From NCBI GenBank assembly GCA_004535785.1, contig SPIB01000002.1:182333-226318 (forward strand): a DNA stretch of 43,986 bases, given 5' to 3'. Positions 16,087 through 26,942 of this stretch are shown piece after piece (positions within the stretch are counted from its first letter, which is position 1; the number at the start of each line of letters is the position of its first letter). Under the pieces are notes generated by a model that worked only from the letters and a program-made list of their open reading frames with translations, did not search any database and was not told the DNA's origin. The position numbers were made by a program, and so were the translations under genes. The DNA is from Gammaproteobacteria bacterium LSUCC0112 (GTDB lineage: Bacteria; Pseudomonadota; Gammaproteobacteria; Pseudomonadales; Pseudohongiellaceae).

Positions 16087-16479
16087 ATGATTATCAGTGT
16101 GATGGTGACAGGATCTCCGGTCTCGCAGCAAGCTGCACAGAGTGCTTTGTCGTTTTGTGAGGCGGCACTGTGCGCCGGGCACCAGATTTACCGCGTATTC
16201 TTTTACGAAGACGCGGTTTATGTTGGCAGCGCATTAAGTGTCTCCCCGCAAGACGAGCGAAACCTGAATGCCGCATGGTCGGAATTTGTACAACGCCATC
16301 AATTGGATGCGGTGATCTGCGTCGCCTCAGCACTCAAGCGCGGCATCCTCAACAACAGCGAAGCAACCCGTTATCAGAAACCGGCTGCCAATCTGGAAGC
16401 CGGATTTGAACTATCTGGTTTAGGTCAATGGGTGGATGCCTGTCTGAACTCTGATCGTGTTGTGAGCTTTGGAGCCTGA
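16087..16479 (+). CDS. tusD: Sulfurtransferase TusD (DsrE family)
   Basis: Subunit of the TusBCD complex, which passes persulfide sulfur from TusA to TusE for 2-thiolation of the wobble uridine in tRNA. 130 residues. The conserved Cys78 in DAVICVASALKRGIL is the sulfur-carrying cysteine of TusD/DsrE. The N-terminal strand IISVMVTGSP and the C-terminal GLGQWVDACLNSDRVVSFG are typical. First gene of tusDCBE; tusC begins five bases after its stop. The order D-C-B-E with a DsrC-like TusE is the standard one. A Dsr sulfur-oxidation role is unlikely because no other dsr gene is near. Confidence 0.94.
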   Translation: MIISVMVTGSPVSQQAAQSALSFCEAALCAGHQIYRVFFYEDAVYVGSALSVSPQDERNLNAAWSEFVQRHQLDAVICVASALKRGILNNSEATRYQKPAANLEAGFELSGLGQWVDACLNSDRVVSFGA

Positions 16480-16483
16480 TGCC

Positions 16484-16840
16484 ATGAAAACCCTGACATT
16501 TTTAGCAAGACAGGCGCCCTTTGGCAGCAGTAGCGCCAAGGCCTGTCTGGATATGGTGCTGGCCTCAGCCGTATTTGAGCAGCAAGTGAATTATGTGTTT
16601 ATGGATGATGGCGTCTGGCAACTGGTGCGTGGGCATGCACCGGAAGGCATCGGTGCAAAAAATGTCATGGCGGCACTGCAAGCGCTTGAATTGTATGGCG
16701 TGGAACACATTTATGCGCTTGAGGAATCTCTGACCGAACGTCAACTCACACAAGCGCACCTGCAGATTCCTGTGCGTCTTTGCTCACGTGCTGAGTTAAG
16801 CGCGCTTGTTCAATCATCAGATGTGGTGACGGCTTTATGA
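16484..16840 (+). CDS. tusC: Sulfur relay protein TusC (DsrF family)
   Basis: 118 residues, matching E. coli TusC in size. The ATG at 16484 has GGAG nine bases upstream; an in-frame TTG at 16469 would overlap tusD and is less likely. It begins with the family strand KTLTFLARQAPFGSSSAKACLDMVLA and contains FMDDGVWQL, a recognisable DsrF/TusC stretch. It has no catalytic Cys of its own role in the known complex and serves as a structural subunit of the TusBCD hexamer. Its last base pairs overlap the tusB start (ATGA). Confidence 0.92.
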   Translation: MKTLTFLARQAPFGSSSAKACLDMVLASAVFEQQVNYVFMDDGVWQLVRGHAPEGIGAKNVMAALQALELYGVEHIYALEESLTERQLTQAHLQIPVRLCSRAELSALVQSSDVVTAL

Positions 16841-17139
16841 GCACATTACATATTGTGTCGACATCGCCATTTGATTCCAACGCGTTGCTGTCGGCTTTAA
16901 AAACAGCCTCACAAGACGACGCTATCCTGTTGATTCAAAATGGTGTTTATGCCGCAATTGAGGCGCCACACATGAGCGTTATGATGGCGCTGGCGCCGTC
17001 TGGCCTGCGGATGTATGCATTGGCGGAGGATGTTGATGCGCGCGCGTTGCATGGACTGACACAGCACATCACCAAGATAGGCTATTCAGACTTTGTCACC
17101 TTGGTCTGCGAGCATCACAACAGTGTCAGCTGGAACTGA
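16837..17139 (+). CDS. tusB: Sulfur relay protein TusB (DsrH family)
   Basis: 100 residues. Begins MSTLHIVSTSPFDSNALLSAL and has ILLIQNGVYAAI, both usual for DsrH/TusB, and ends in a short VSWN. It overlaps tusC by four bases, indicating coupled translation, and is followed two bases later by the tusE start. It is the smallest subunit of the TusBCD sulfur-transfer complex in the cytoplasm. Confidence 0.92.
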   Translation: MSTLHIVSTSPFDSNALLSALKTASQDDAILLIQNGVYAAIEAPHMSVMMALAPSGLRMYALAEDVDARALHGLTQHITKIGYSDFVTLVCEHHNSVSWN

Positions 17140-17141
17140 CC

Positions 17142-17498
17142 GTGACTGACGTCGCATCCGGGCAATTCCTGCTACTGCCTGATCACCGGCGTATTGCTGT
17201 TGATCAGGATGGTTTCTTGTTGTCATTGACTGACTGGAATGCGGAAGTGGCTGCAGCGATTGCGCGGGCTGACAGTATCGAATTGACCAGCGCGCATTGG
17301 GAAATCATCACGCTGGTGCAGGATTTTTATCAACAGACGGGGTTGTCACCGGCGACACGTGCACTCGTCAAACTGGTGGCACAGCAGGCCGGACCCGACA
17401 AGGGAAAAAGTATCTACCTGATGAAACTCTTTGGAGGCAAACCTGCTCTGAGTATCAGTCGTATCGCAGGACTGCCCCGCCCTGCCAATTGTTTTTGA
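17142..17498 (+). CDS. tusE: Sulfurtransferase TusE (DsrC family)
   Basis: Accepts sulfur from TusD and delivers it to MnmA for s2U34 synthesis. 118 residues from a GTG start. The C-terminus reads GLPRPANCF with the penultimate Cys117 that carries the persulfide. DsrC proteins of sulfite reduction carry a second Cys about ten residues earlier; none is there, so this is TusE and not a dissimilatory DsrC. DWNAEVAAAIA and HWEIITLVQDFY are family stretches. Its partner mnmA lies about 20 kb downstream in the same window. Confidence 0.93.
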   Translation: MTDVASGQFLLLPDHRRIAVDQDGFLLSLTDWNAEVAAAIARADSIELTSAHWEIITLVQDFYQQTGLSPATRALVKLVAQQAGPDKGKSIYLMKLFGGKPALSISRIAGLPRPANCF

Positions 17499-17530
17499 GT
17501 TGCCGGCGCGCAACCTTTGCGACTGAGCCT

Positions 17531-17561
17531 TTGCGTGTGGCGCAGGGCTTTCTGCTATGAT
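17531..17561 (+). promoter_or_regulatory. Predicted promoter of purC
   Basis: TATGAT (17556-17561) preceded by TG one base upstream (extended -10), with TTGCGT (17531-17536) at a long 19-base spacing. The start near 17568 lies inside the upstream open frame, which supports the later ATG at 17616 as the purC start. Confidence 0.4.
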
Positions 17562-17615
17562 GCCGGGCTTGTGGCAAGTAACACAGTTTCAATTCAGACA
17601 GGGCAATTTCAAGCA

Positions 17616-18722
17616 ATGAATCCAGCAGACAGCGTACTGGCGGTTAACAACGATCTCCCCATCCGTACGGACAAACCCGTGCACAGCGGCAAAGTACGCT
17701 CGGTGTATTGGCTAACGGCCGCCGACAGCGCGCGGTTGATCAAAGAACATCAGTATCCTGTGCTGCCCGATGCACCGTTGGCCATCATGGTGATCAGCGA
17801 TCGTTTGTCTGCGTTTGACTGTGTCTGGCATGCGGAAGGTGGCATGGCGGGTGTGCCTGGCAAAGGTGCAGCGCTCAATGCAATTGCCAGCCACTGGTTC
17901 AAGCTGTTTAAACAGCAAGGGCTGGCCGACAGCCATATTCTGGATATCCCTCACCCGTTTGTGTGGATCGTACAAAAAGCGCGCCCGGTGATGATTGAAG
18001 CAATTTGCCGACGATACATCACAGGTTCCATGTGGCGTTCATACAGTAAAGGTGAGCGTAATTTCTGCGGTATAAAGCTGCCTGATGGCTTGCAGAAAGA
18101 TCAACGTTTGCCAGAGTTGCTGATGACCCCATCAACAAAGGGTATTTTGAAAGGCATCCCGGGTGTACCCGAAGCGGATGATGTCAACATCACCCGTGAG
18201 GATATTCTGCGCAATTACGCCGCGTTTAACTTCCGTTCGGCGAGCGATGTCGATCTGTATGAAAAGTTGTTAAGTGACGGGTTTGCGGTGATCAGTCAGG
18301 CGCTGTCTGCCATTGACCAGGTGTTTGTGGATACCAAGTTCGAATTTGGATACGTGCGTGATCAACACGGCACTGAAAAACTCATTTACATGGATGAAGT
18401 AGGCACGCCGGATTCCTCACGCATCTGGGATGGAGCGGCCTACCGGCAGGGTACTGTTGTTGAACAATCCAAAGAGGCTTTCCGGCAGTTTTTGCTGGGG
18501 CACTTTCCTGACCCGGATATTTTGTTGAACAAGGATCGAATGCCTGAACGTATCGCGCTGGCGCGGGACAATGCCTTACCGCTGCCAGCGATGATGCAAG
18601 TGTCTGATACTTACTTGGGAATGGCTGAAAAAATTACCGGACAACGGCCTCGACTTCCTGCAAATCCCAAATCCGAGATTGTGGAGATTCTGCGTTCGCG
18701 ATATGGTCTCATCGACAGCTGA
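17616..18722 (+). CDS. purC: Phosphoribosylaminoimidazole-succinocarboxamide synthase (SAICAR synthetase), long form
   Basis: ATP-dependent ligation of aspartate to CAIR in purine biosynthesis. 368 residues from the ATG at 17616. Motifs seen: [10 protein letters not shown] near 30, [43 protein letters not shown], and [13 protein letters not shown] (the signature with the catalytic acidic residues). The length is that of the longer SAICAR synthetases found in several gammaproteobacteria, not the 237-residue E. coli type. The following membrane-protein gene starts inside or just after its end. Confidence 0.93.
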   Translation: MNPADSVLAVNNDLPIRTDKPVHSGKVRSVYWLTAADSARLIKEHQYPVLPDAPLAIMVISDRLSAFDCVWHAEGGMAGVPGKGAALNAIASHWFKLFKQQGLADSHILDIPHPFVWIVQKARPVMIEAICRRYITGSMWRSYSKGERNFCGIKLPDGLQKDQRLPELLMTPSTKGILKGIPGVPEADDVNITREDILRNYAAFNFRSASDVDLYEKLLSDGFAVISQALSAIDQVFVDTKFEFGYVRDQHGTEKLIYMDEVGTPDSSRIWDGAAYRQGTVVEQSKEAFRQFLLGHFPDPDILLNKDRMPERIALARDNALPLPAMMQVSDTYLGMAEKITGQRPRLPANPKSEIVEILRSRYGLIDS

Positions 18723-19344
18723 CAAGCAAAAAAATCAAACGCCGTACGGAGCACATTTGAGCAAGCGCGCGACAGAAATTGCAGATGAAATTCGCAAGCT
18801 GGAGCAAGAACTGCGACAGGAAATACAGCGAATCCGCATCGATAGTTTTGAGATCAGGGAAAAAACCATTCATTTTAAAGATGAGGTGCTGTCTCGCCAT
18901 CGGACACAGGCGCTGAGTTTGTTCACCTACCTGCGTCGCGCAAAATTCAAACACATCGTGTGCCTGCCAATCATCTGGTCTTGCCTGTTGCCAGCCATTG
19001 TGATGGATATTGTGGTGAGTCTGTATCAAGTGCTGTGTTTTCCGTTATTTGGTATTCCCAAGGTAAAACGCGCTGATCATGTCATTTTTGACCGTCGACA
19101 CTTGCGTTATCTAAACGTGATTGAAAAGCTCAATTGTCTGTATTGCAGTTACTTCAATGGGGTCGTGTCGTTTGCCAGAGAGGTGGGCGCGCGGACAGAA
19201 CAATACTGGTGTCCCATCAAACATGCCGCACAAGTAAAAAGTATCCATAGCCGCTACCATACCTTTGTCGACTTTGGCGACAGTGACCAATATCGCGCAA
19301 AGCTGCCAGATATTCGCAAGGATTTCAGTGATATCAAAGACTAA
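18703..19344 (+). CDS. Membrane protein with CxxC...CPxKH motif, function unknown
   Basis: 213 residues from the ATG at 18703; a TTG at 18757 with GGAG five bases upstream is an equally good start. A charged helical N-terminus (20-70, probably coiled coil) leads to one long hydrophobic stretch (about 83-117) and then a soluble domain. There Cys145-x2-Cys148 ([10 protein letters not shown]) and Cys170-Pro-x2-His174 ([10 protein letters not shown]) could form a three-Cys, one-His metal site. I believe such proteins are conserved across proteobacteria but I know no function. It overlaps the end of purC by 20 bases and is followed 33 bases later by the RIO kinase gene. Confidence 0.8.
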   Translation: MVSSTADKQKNQTPYGAHLSKRATEIADEIRKLEQELRQEIQRIRIDSFEIREKTIHFKDEVLSRHRTQALSLFTYLRRAKFKHIVCLPIIWSCLLPAIVMDIVVSLYQVLCFPLFGIPKVKRADHVIFDRRHLRYLNVIEKLNCLYCSYFNGVVSFAREVGARTEQYWCPIKHAAQVKSIHSRYHTFVDFGDSDQYRAKLPDIRKDFSDIKD

Positions 19345-19377
19345 TAAACATGCTGACAGGAGTCCCATCACAGCAAC

Positions 19378-20238
19378 ATGAAAACACCATCCCGTTTGCA
19401 GCCACTGGAAGATGATGGCCTGATCGACGAAGTCATCAGCCAACTGATGAGTGGCAAAGAAGCGCAGGTTTATATCGTCCGCTGTGGCGACAAACTGCGC
19501 TGTGCCAAAATTTACAAAGAAGCCAACAAGCGAAGTTTCAAACAGGCTGCGCAATATCAGGAGGGCCGACAGGTCCGTAACAGCCGAGACGCACGTGCCA
19601 TGGGCAAAAAAAGCCGCTACGGTCAACGCGGGCACGAGGAAGCCTGGTTAAACGCTGAAGTGGATGCCTTGCGCCGTCTTCACCTCGCCGGTGTGCGAGT
19701 GCCCCAGACCCATGGTTTTGTGGATGGCGTGTTACTGATGGATATGATTACCGATGCCGAGGGTGATGTGGCCCCGCGGCTGAATGATGTGCAGATGTCA
19801 GCTGATGATGCTGTGCGTTTTCATGCCAGCGTCATGCAGGACGTCGTAAAGATGTTGGGCGCGGGTCTCATTCACGGAGACTTGTCCGAGTTTAACGTCC
19901 TGATGGCAGCAGACGGCCCGGTGATTATCGACCTGCCGCAAGCGGTCAACGCGGCTGGCAACAACAACGCCGCATCGATGCTGGTCCGCGATGTCGAAAA
20001 CATGACACGTTATTTCGGGCGTTTTGCGCCTGAATTGCGCGGCACATTTTATGGTCCTGAAATCTGGGATCTTTACCAGCGTGGGGCCTTGCGGCCGGGC
20101 GTTACACTGACCGGGAAATTTGAGCGCCGTGCCGAAAACGCCAATATTGATGAGATCATGGCAGTCATTGAGGATGCACGTGCTGAAGCGGAAGAAGCGG
20201 AACAGCGTCGACTCGCCGCTGAAAACCCCGATGAATAA
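19378..20238 (+). CDS. RIO1-family serine/threonine protein kinase
   Basis: 286 residues. Kinase motifs in order: a glycine-poor ATP loop GKEAQVYIV (27-35), CAKIYKE with the ATP-binding Lys, LIHGDLSEFNVLM with the catalytic Asp, and VIIDLPQAV with the metal-binding Asp, exactly as in RIO kinases, which lack the substrate-binding lobe of ordinary kinases. The C-terminus is a charged Glu/Ala-rich helix. Archaeal and eukaryotic RIO kinases act in small-subunit ribosome maturation; the role of bacterial ones is unsettled. The neighbour upstream is a Cys/His membrane protein; the MATE transporter follows 21 bases later. Confidence 0.92.
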   Translation: MKTPSRLQPLEDDGLIDEVISQLMSGKEAQVYIVRCGDKLRCAKIYKEANKRSFKQAAQYQEGRQVRNSRDARAMGKKSRYGQRGHEEAWLNAEVDALRRLHLAGVRVPQTHGFVDGVLLMDMITDAEGDVAPRLNDVQMSADDAVRFHASVMQDVVKMLGAGLIHGDLSEFNVLMAADGPVIIDLPQAVNAAGNNNAASMLVRDVENMTRYFGRFAPELRGTFYGPEIWDLYQRGALRPGVTLTGKFERRAENANIDEIMAVIEDARAEAEEAEQRRLAAENPDE

Positions 20239-20259
20239 CCTTCTCTAAGGCTTGAGTCC

Positions 20260-21630
20260 GTGGCACTTCGCTACCGCGATATTCTGCATAAAGCATGGCC
20301 AGTGGTACTGGCCAATGCCTCCGTCCCCCTGTTAGGACTTTCTGATACCGCCGTGATTGGTAACCTTGGATCACTCAGTGATCTGGGTGCCATTGCTTTT
20401 GGTGCAGTTATTTTCAGTTTTGTGTACTGGGGTTTTGGTTTCCTGCGCATGGGTACCACAGGTTTTGTGGCGCAGGCTGTGGGTGCCCGCGACGAACTGG
20501 AAGTACGCGCTGCATTTCTGCGTGCCCTGTTAATGGCGGTGCTGATTGGCGTTGTGTTGATACTGTTGCAGTCTTTAATCGCCCGGGTGTCGCTGAGTTT
20601 GCTGCAAGGCAGTGCTGCCGTTGAAGCCACCACGCTGGATTATATTGCGGCGCGCATCTGGGGCGCGCCGGCGGCGCTGGTGCTGTTTGCCATCAGCGGT
20701 TGCCTGATTGGTTTGGGCATGAACAAAACGCTGCTGATGGTGCAGTTGGTGCTGAATGGTCTCAATATAGTTTTGGACATTCTGTTTGCCGGGTTCTGGG
20801 GCATGGGCGCACAAGGGATTGCCTTGGGCACCGCAGTGGCTGAATGGGCAACGGTGTTGTTGGGTTTGTACTTGTTATACCGGGCACTCCGGCAACGCTG
20901 GCTGACATCAAATCCCGCTGCTCATGTTGAACTGACACTGCCGCCCTTTCTCCCGATCATGCGTTTACGCGACAAAACCCGCTGGCGACAAACTTTGTCC
21001 GCCAACGGCGACATCATGGTTCGCACCTTGTTACTGGTGGCCAGTTTTGCATGGTTCGTGCGCCAGAGTGCACAGTTTGGTGATGATGTGCTGGCCGCCA
21101 ACCATATCCTGTTGCAGCTGATCTCGTTTTCAGCGTTTTTTCTGGATGCATTTGCCTATGTCGCAGAAACCTTGGTTGGCGAGGCTGCGGGTGCAAAGGA
21201 TGGTTCGGCATTTGATGTGGCTGTACTCAAAACCACTCAGTTAGCGGGCGTGAGTGCGCTGGTGTTGGCCGCCGTGATGTTGTTTGCCGGCGATTTGATT
21301 GTACCGCTGCTCAGTCAGCACGAGGCGGTACGCCTGGCCGCTTCAGCATCGATGCCTTTTGCTGCGCTGTATGTGGCAATGGCGTTTGCAGCGTTTCAAT
21401 TGGACGGGATTTTTATCGGTACGACACGTACGCGGGAGATGCGCAATGCGTCGGTGGTCTCGGCGCTGGTGTTTTTTGTACTCAGCCTGCTATTGATTGG
21501 TCAGTGGCAACTGGCCGGTTTGTGGATGGCGTTTATTACGTTTGTGGTGTTGCGTGCGCTGTGTTTGGGCTGGTATTTGCCAGCACTGCGCCGATCAATC
21601 GTGATCAGCGCTTTTAATGGCCGGGATTAA
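20260..21630 (+). CDS. MATE family efflux transporter (DinF-like)
   Basis: 456 residues with twelve probable membrane helices in two halves. The start PVVLANASVPLLGLSDTAVIGNLG and the later GFLRMGTTGFVAQAVGA are typical of the DinF branch of MATE transporters, which expel drugs or other compounds using ion gradients. It starts at GTG 20260, with AAGG about twelve bases ahead. Its 3' end overlaps the convergent cysG end by 17 bases. The substrate is unknown; DinF in E. coli has been tied to oxidative and bile-salt stress. Confidence 0.9.
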   Translation: MALRYRDILHKAWPVVLANASVPLLGLSDTAVIGNLGSLSDLGAIAFGAVIFSFVYWGFGFLRMGTTGFVAQAVGARDELEVRAAFLRALLMAVLIGVVLILLQSLIARVSLSLLQGSAAVEATTLDYIAARIWGAPAALVLFAISGCLIGLGMNKTLLMVQLVLNGLNIVLDILFAGFWGMGAQGIALGTAVAEWATVLLGLYLLYRALRQRWLTSNPAAHVELTLPPFLPIMRLRDKTRWRQTLSANGDIMVRTLLLVASFAWFVRQSAQFGDDVLAANHILLQLISFSAFFLDAFAYVAETLVGEAAGAKDGSAFDVAVLKTTQLAGVSALVLAAVMLFAGDLIVPLLSQHEAVRLAASASMPFAALYVAMAFAAFQLDGIFIGTTRTREMRNASVVSALVFFVLSLLLIGQWQLAGLWMAFITFVVLRALCLGWYLPALRRSIVISAFNGRD

Positions 21631-23002
21631 ACCAGGCCAGCTCATGCTGCAGTTTTACGACTTTTCCGACAATGATAATTGCAGGCGCTTTAATGCCAGC
21701 GTGTTTCACCTGTTCAGCAATGCTGGTCAGCGTTCCTGTGACCACGCGCTGTCTGGGTGTGGTGCCCTGCTCCACAATGGCCACTGGCATTTGTGCGTCC
21801 ATGCCATGCCTGTGTAGCTGTTCACAGATCACTGGCAGCGTAATCAGACCCATGTAAATCACCAGCGTCTGCTCTTCTTTAACCAATACCGGCCAATCCA
21901 GATCGGGCAGATCATTTTTCATATGACCGGTGACAAAACGCACGGACTGCGAGTAGTCACGGTGTGTGAGCGGGATGCCCGCATAACAGGCACAACCGGA
22001 AGCCGCGGTAATCCCGGGCACTACCTGAAACGCAATGCCCGCCGCCGCCAGCCTGTCGATTTCTTCACCGCCACGACCAAAAATAAACGGGTCACCGCCT
22101 TTCAGCCGCAAGACTTTGCGGCCTTCCAGCGCCAGGCGCACCAGCATGTCGTTGATTTCTTCCTGTGGGACTGGATGGTGTTTGGCTTCTTTGCCAACAA
22201 AAATGCGTTCGGCATCGGGGCGTACTTTGCTCATGATTTCGTCTGACACCAGCCGGTCAAACAACACCACATCGGCTGCATACATCAGGCGCAGGGCTTT
22301 GAGTGTCAGCAGATCGGGATCACCGGGGCCGGCGCCTACCAGATAGACTTCACCCCGTACCGGCGACAGTTCCGATTCCACCAAAGATTGCTCAAACAGC
22401 GCCATGGCTTCCTGCTCACGGCCGTTCAACACCATTTCCGGCATGGGGCCGGACAGTAACTTTTCCCAGAAACGCGTACGATGACTGAAAGTTTTGATAC
22501 TGACTTTGACCCGATCACGCAGGCTGCCCAGTAAACTGGCCAGTCTGCCGTAGGCTGCTGGCAGCAGGATTTCAATTTTTTCTTTGATGTCGCGGGTAAG
22601 TACAGGAGAGCTGCCCCCGGTTGAGATCGCAATCACCACCGGCGATCGGTCAACAATGGCCGGTACAATAAAACTGCATAACTCAGTCTGGTCCACCACA
22701 TTGACCGGTATCTGCCGGCGCTTGGCCAGGGCGGATACATGTCGGTTGACGGCATCATTATCGGTGGCGGCGATTACCAGTACTGCGCCATCGATATCTG
22801 CATCCATAAATTCACGCTGGTGAATTTCACCACCGTGCTCATCAATAATATGTTGCACTTCGTCGCGGATCAGCGGGGCTATAACAACAATGGACGCACC
22901 CGTGCGCGCGAGCAGCGCGGCTTTGCGGCTGGCGACTTCGCCGGCGCCGACCAGCACACAGCGCTGGCCGCGCACGTTCATAAAGACGGGCAAATAGTGC
23001 AA
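21614..23002 (-). CDS. cysG: Siroheme synthase (trifunctional)
   Basis: 462 residues, close to E. coli CysG at 457. The N-terminal half is the precorrin-2 dehydrogenase/ferrochelatase (VLVGAGEVASRKAALL at about 16-31, the NAD site; AATDND; VVDQTELCSFIVPAIV), and the C-terminal half (from about 216) is uroporphyrinogen-III methyltransferase with YLVGAGPGDPDLLTLKAL and RLKGGDPFIFGRGGEE. Siroheme serves assimilatory sulfite and nitrite reductases. It lies 34 bases after serS on the same strand, so may be co-transcribed, and converges with the MATE gene. Confidence 0.96.
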   Translation of the reverse strand: MHYLPVFMNVRGQRCVLVGAGEVASRKAALLARTGASIVVIAPLIRDEVQHIIDEHGGEIHQREFMDADIDGAVLVIAATDNDAVNRHVSALAKRRQIPVNVVDQTELCSFIVPAIVDRSPVVIAISTGGSSPVLTRDIKEKIEILLPAAYGRLASLLGSLRDRVKVSIKTFSHRTRFWEKLLSGPMPEMVLNGREQEAMALFEQSLVESELSPVRGEVYLVGAGPGDPDLLTLKALRLMYAADVVLFDRLVSDEIMSKVRPDAERIFVGKEAKHHPVPQEEINDMLVRLALEGRKVLRLKGGDPFIFGRGGEEIDRLAAAGIAFQVVPGITAASGCACYAGIPLTHRDYSQSVRFVTGHMKNDLPDLDWPVLVKEEQTLVIYMGLITLPVICEQLHRHGMDAQMPVAIVEQGTTPRQRVVTGTLTSIAEQVKHAGIKAPAIIIVGKVVKLQHELAWFNPGH

Positions 23003-23036
23003 TTTTCAGGTCCTTACAAAACTGTTTAAAACGGTT

Positions 23037-24371
<1,335 letters not shown>

Positions 24372-24390
24372 TTATGTCAGGTGGCGGATT

Positions 24391-24792
24391 TTACGCGAGT
24401 GTGCGCGTCAGTGCCATGCCAAGCCACGTGGCCAGCAGGCAAAACACCACGCTGCTGAGGGTATAGAGCAATGCTTGTATCATCAGGCCGCGTTCGATCA
24501 GCAGCAATGTATCCAGCGAAAAGGTAGAGAACGTGGTAAATGCACCCAGAAAACCCACCATCAGCAGCGCCCGCAGGTCGGCATTTACCGGCAAGCGCTC
24601 GACCAGCAACACGTAAAGAATGCCGATCAGCAGCGAGCCGCTGACATTGACCAGCCAGGTGCCCAGCGGTAAACCATTAAACATGCCGGTGGCGATGGTG
24701 TTCCAGCGCTGTACCAGTGTGATAGCGCCATGGCGCGCCAGCGCACCGGCAGCCCCACCCATGGCAATTGCTGTCCAGGAAAGCACGGACAT
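24391..24792 (-). CDS. crcB: Fluoride ion channel CrcB/Fluc
   Basis: Inner-membrane fluoride exporter, a dual-topology dimer of four-helix subunits. 133 residues from the ATG at 24792, with GGGGAG seven bases upstream. Signatures: GGAAGALARHGAI near the N-terminus, LVNVSGSLLIGILY, and GFLGAFTTFSTFSLDT, which carries the phenylalanine and threonine track of the pore. It begins one base after the rarA stop and is followed 70 bases later by serS, so rarA-crcB-serS read as one unit. No fluoride riboswitch is apparent directly ahead, as expected for an internal gene. Confidence 0.94.
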   Translation of the reverse strand: MSVLSWTAIAMGGAAGALARHGAITLVQRWNTIATGMFNGLPLGTWLVNVSGSLLIGILYVLLVERLPVNADLRALLMVGFLGAFTTFSTFSLDTLLLIERGLMIQALLYTLSSVVFCLLATWLGMALTRTLA

Positions 24793-24793
24793 G

Positions 24794-26203
24794 TTACGTC
24801 TCCCCATCCGTGATGCGTGTTTTGCGGCTGTTATCGGGATAGCGCTTTAAAGAACTGAGGTTATCCTGCTCGCGCAGCCACTGCAGTTTTTCACCAATCT
24901 TGATTTCGAGGCCGTTCTTCACCGGAAAATAATACTGAGTGTCTTTGAGTTCGGGCGGAAAATAGTTCTCACCAGCGGCATAGGCACCAGGCTCATCATG
25001 CGCGTAACGGTACTCCGCACCGTGACCCAGGGCTTTATTCAGTTGCGTGGGAGCATTGCGTAAATGCACGGGCACATCGTAACCCGGCTGTTTACTGATA
25101 TCGGCTTTGACCTGATTGTGAGCCATGTAAACGGCATTACTCTTGGGTGCACACGCGAGGTATAACACCGCTTGCGTTAACGTCAGTTCGCCCTCCGGTG
25201 TGCCCAACCGGGTCAACGCATCCCAGGCTGACAAAGTGATCTGCAAGGCACGCGGATCGGCATTGCCGATGTCTTCGCTGGCCATACGTACCAGTCGCCG
25301 GGCCACATACAGAGGATCACAACCGCCATCGAGCATACGCATCATCCAGTACAGCGCCGCATCGGGTGATGAGCCGCGAACGGCTTTATGCAAGGCTGAT
25401 ATCTGTTCATAAAACAGGTCGCCGCCTTTATCAAAACGCCGCACGGCGCCTTGAAGCGCCTGATCCAGAATCGCCTGGTTGATATGCTCGCCGTCATCGA
25501 CCAGATCGGCGGCAATTTCCAGCAGATTAAGCGCCTTGCGCGCATCGCCATCGGCTGCTGCTGCCAGCCTGTGCAGGTTGTCCGCGTCAATCTGCAGTGC
25601 CCGTTGACCCAGACCGCGCTGCGTATCCTGCAGCGCTTGCAGCATCAGCTGAACAATGTCGTGGTCACTCAGGCTTTGCAACACATACACACGGGCGCGC
25701 GACAACAAGGCGTTGTTGAGTTCAAAGGACGGGTTTTCTGTGGTGGCACCAATAAATACGATAGTGCCCTCTTCGATATGCGGTAAAAAGGCATCCTGCT
25801 GACTTTTGTTAAAACGATGCACTTCGTCGACAAATAACAGACTGGCCTGCCCTGTCATCTGTTGATGTTCTTTTGCCAGATCAATGGCCGCGCGAATTTC
25901 TTTGACACCCGACAATACAGCAGAGAGGCTGTCATAACGTGCGTCACACAGACGTGCCACCAGCCGCGCCAGGCTGGTTTTGCCGGTACCGGGTGGTCCC
26001 CAGAGGATCATCGAGTGTAACTGGCCGCGGCGCAGCGCTTCTCCCAGCGGTTTGCCTTTAGCCAACAGATGCGTCTGGCCAACGTATTCATCCAGACTGC
26101 GGGGACGCATCCGTGACGCCAGCGGTTGCGCACGATTATCCAGCGCCGTGATCTCCGCTTCGGCAGGTTTTGTGCTCAGTATGTCAAAGCCCGACTGTTT
26201 CAC
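24794..26203 (-). CDS. rarA: Replication-associated recombination protein A (MgsA/RarA AAA+ ATPase)
   Basis: 469 residues. AAA+ ATPase of the clamp-loader clade that acts at stalled replication forks. Motifs: [15 protein letters not shown], Walker [14 protein letters not shown], Walker [21 protein letters not shown], sensor 1 [21 protein letters not shown], and the C-terminal MgsA tetramerisation part with CAPKSNAVY and PVHLRNAPT. Start ATG 26203 lies inside the end of lolA (20-base overlap), so translation is probably coupled. The lolA-rarA pair is conserved in gammaproteobacteria. Confidence 0.96.
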   Translation of the reverse strand: MKQSGFDILSTKPAEAEITALDNRAQPLASRMRPRSLDEYVGQTHLLAKGKPLGEALRRGQLHSMILWGPPGTGKTSLARLVARLCDARYDSLSAVLSGVKEIRAAIDLAKEHQQMTGQASLLFVDEVHRFNKSQQDAFLPHIEEGTIVFIGATTENPSFELNNALLSRARVYVLQSLSDHDIVQLMLQALQDTQRGLGQRALQIDADNLHRLAAAADGDARKALNLLEIAADLVDDGEHINQAILDQALQGAVRRFDKGGDLFYEQISALHKAVRGSSPDAALYWMMRMLDGGCDPLYVARRLVRMASEDIGNADPRALQITLSAWDALTRLGTPEGELTLTQAVLYLACAPKSNAVYMAHNQVKADISKQPGYDVPVHLRNAPTQLNKALGHGAEYRYAHDEPGAYAAGENYFPPELKDTQYYFPVKNGLEIKIGEKLQWLREQDNLSSLKRYPDNSRKTRITDGET

Positions 26204-26903
26204 GTTTATCTACAATGTCCAGAAACTCGTCATCCGGTGTTTCAAAACTGAACAGCGAAGCATCGAGCTCTAAATTGACCTCGCGATTGTTGAATTCCCA
26301 GAACGTGCGTTGTCCGTTGGTATTGATCAATAAAATCGAGACCAGTTCGGTTTGCTCGAAATACAGGGAAACCTGTTCGTACAGGCTGGCGGGATCTTTG
26401 GGGTATAACAAAAACTCCCAATCGCTGGTATTCACGGGTATGGCGCTGACGGTGTACTCCTCGACGATTGCCTCGGTGTTGCCGCTGAGCAACTGGGCTG
26501 CCAATTCCGAACGGCTGGCATCCCAGTTCTCGATACTAAGTTGCAACAGATCGGGTTGATAATTCCAAAGTGTTGCGCCGTCAGTGACAATCAATTCAGG
26601 AAACGGCTGCAGGGTTTCCCAATAGAAACCATGCGGGCGCTTGAGCATAAACAGGATGTCACTTTCTTCCAGCACACCGCCGGTATTTTCAACAATCAAC
26701 TGCCGGACATCCGCTCGAAAGGTGTGCAGATTCTCCAGCAAGACATGGAGCTGGTCTTCCGGGCTCAATGCAGGTTGTTCAGTTTCCTGGGCAAGCGCAA
26801 ACATCGGGCCTGCAGACAGAGCCAGTACAAAGGCACTCGTCATCAGTGCACGAGACAACGTTAAAAAATGACGATTCAGGATCAAAAATGACACGTTCAA
26901 CAC
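26184..26903 (-). CDS. lolA: Outer-membrane lipoprotein carrier LolA
   Basis: Periplasmic chaperone that takes lipoproteins from the LolCDE complex to LolB at the outer membrane. About 239 residues including a signal peptide (hydrophobic 19-36, cleavage near FALAQ). Family features: [54 protein letters not shown] and the C-terminal FVTPDDEF-like [11 protein letters not shown]. The start is GTG 26903, with GGGGAC upstream; TTG 26900 is possible. It sits 39 bases after ftsK and overlaps rarA by 20 bases. Confidence 0.93.
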   Translation of the reverse strand: MLNVSFLILNRHFLTLSRALMTSAFVLALSAGPMFALAQETEQPALSPEDQLHVLLENLHTFRADVRQLIVENTGGVLEESDILFMLKRPHGFYWETLQPFPELIVTDGATLWNYQPDLLQLSIENWDASRSELAAQLLSGNTEAIVEEYTVSAIPVNTSDWEFLLYPKDPASLYEQVSLYFEQTELVSILLINTNGQRTFWEFNNREVNLELDASLFSFETPDDEFLDIVDKRETVGL

Positions 26904-26942
26904 GGGTACGTCCCCGGCAGTCTGGCCGCCGTCATGCGAGAG

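Noticed and set aside
17142-17498. DsrC of dissimilatory sulfur metabolism
   Set aside because: Only the penultimate Cys is present, the second DsrC Cys is missing, and no dsrAB or related genes are near; this is TusE.
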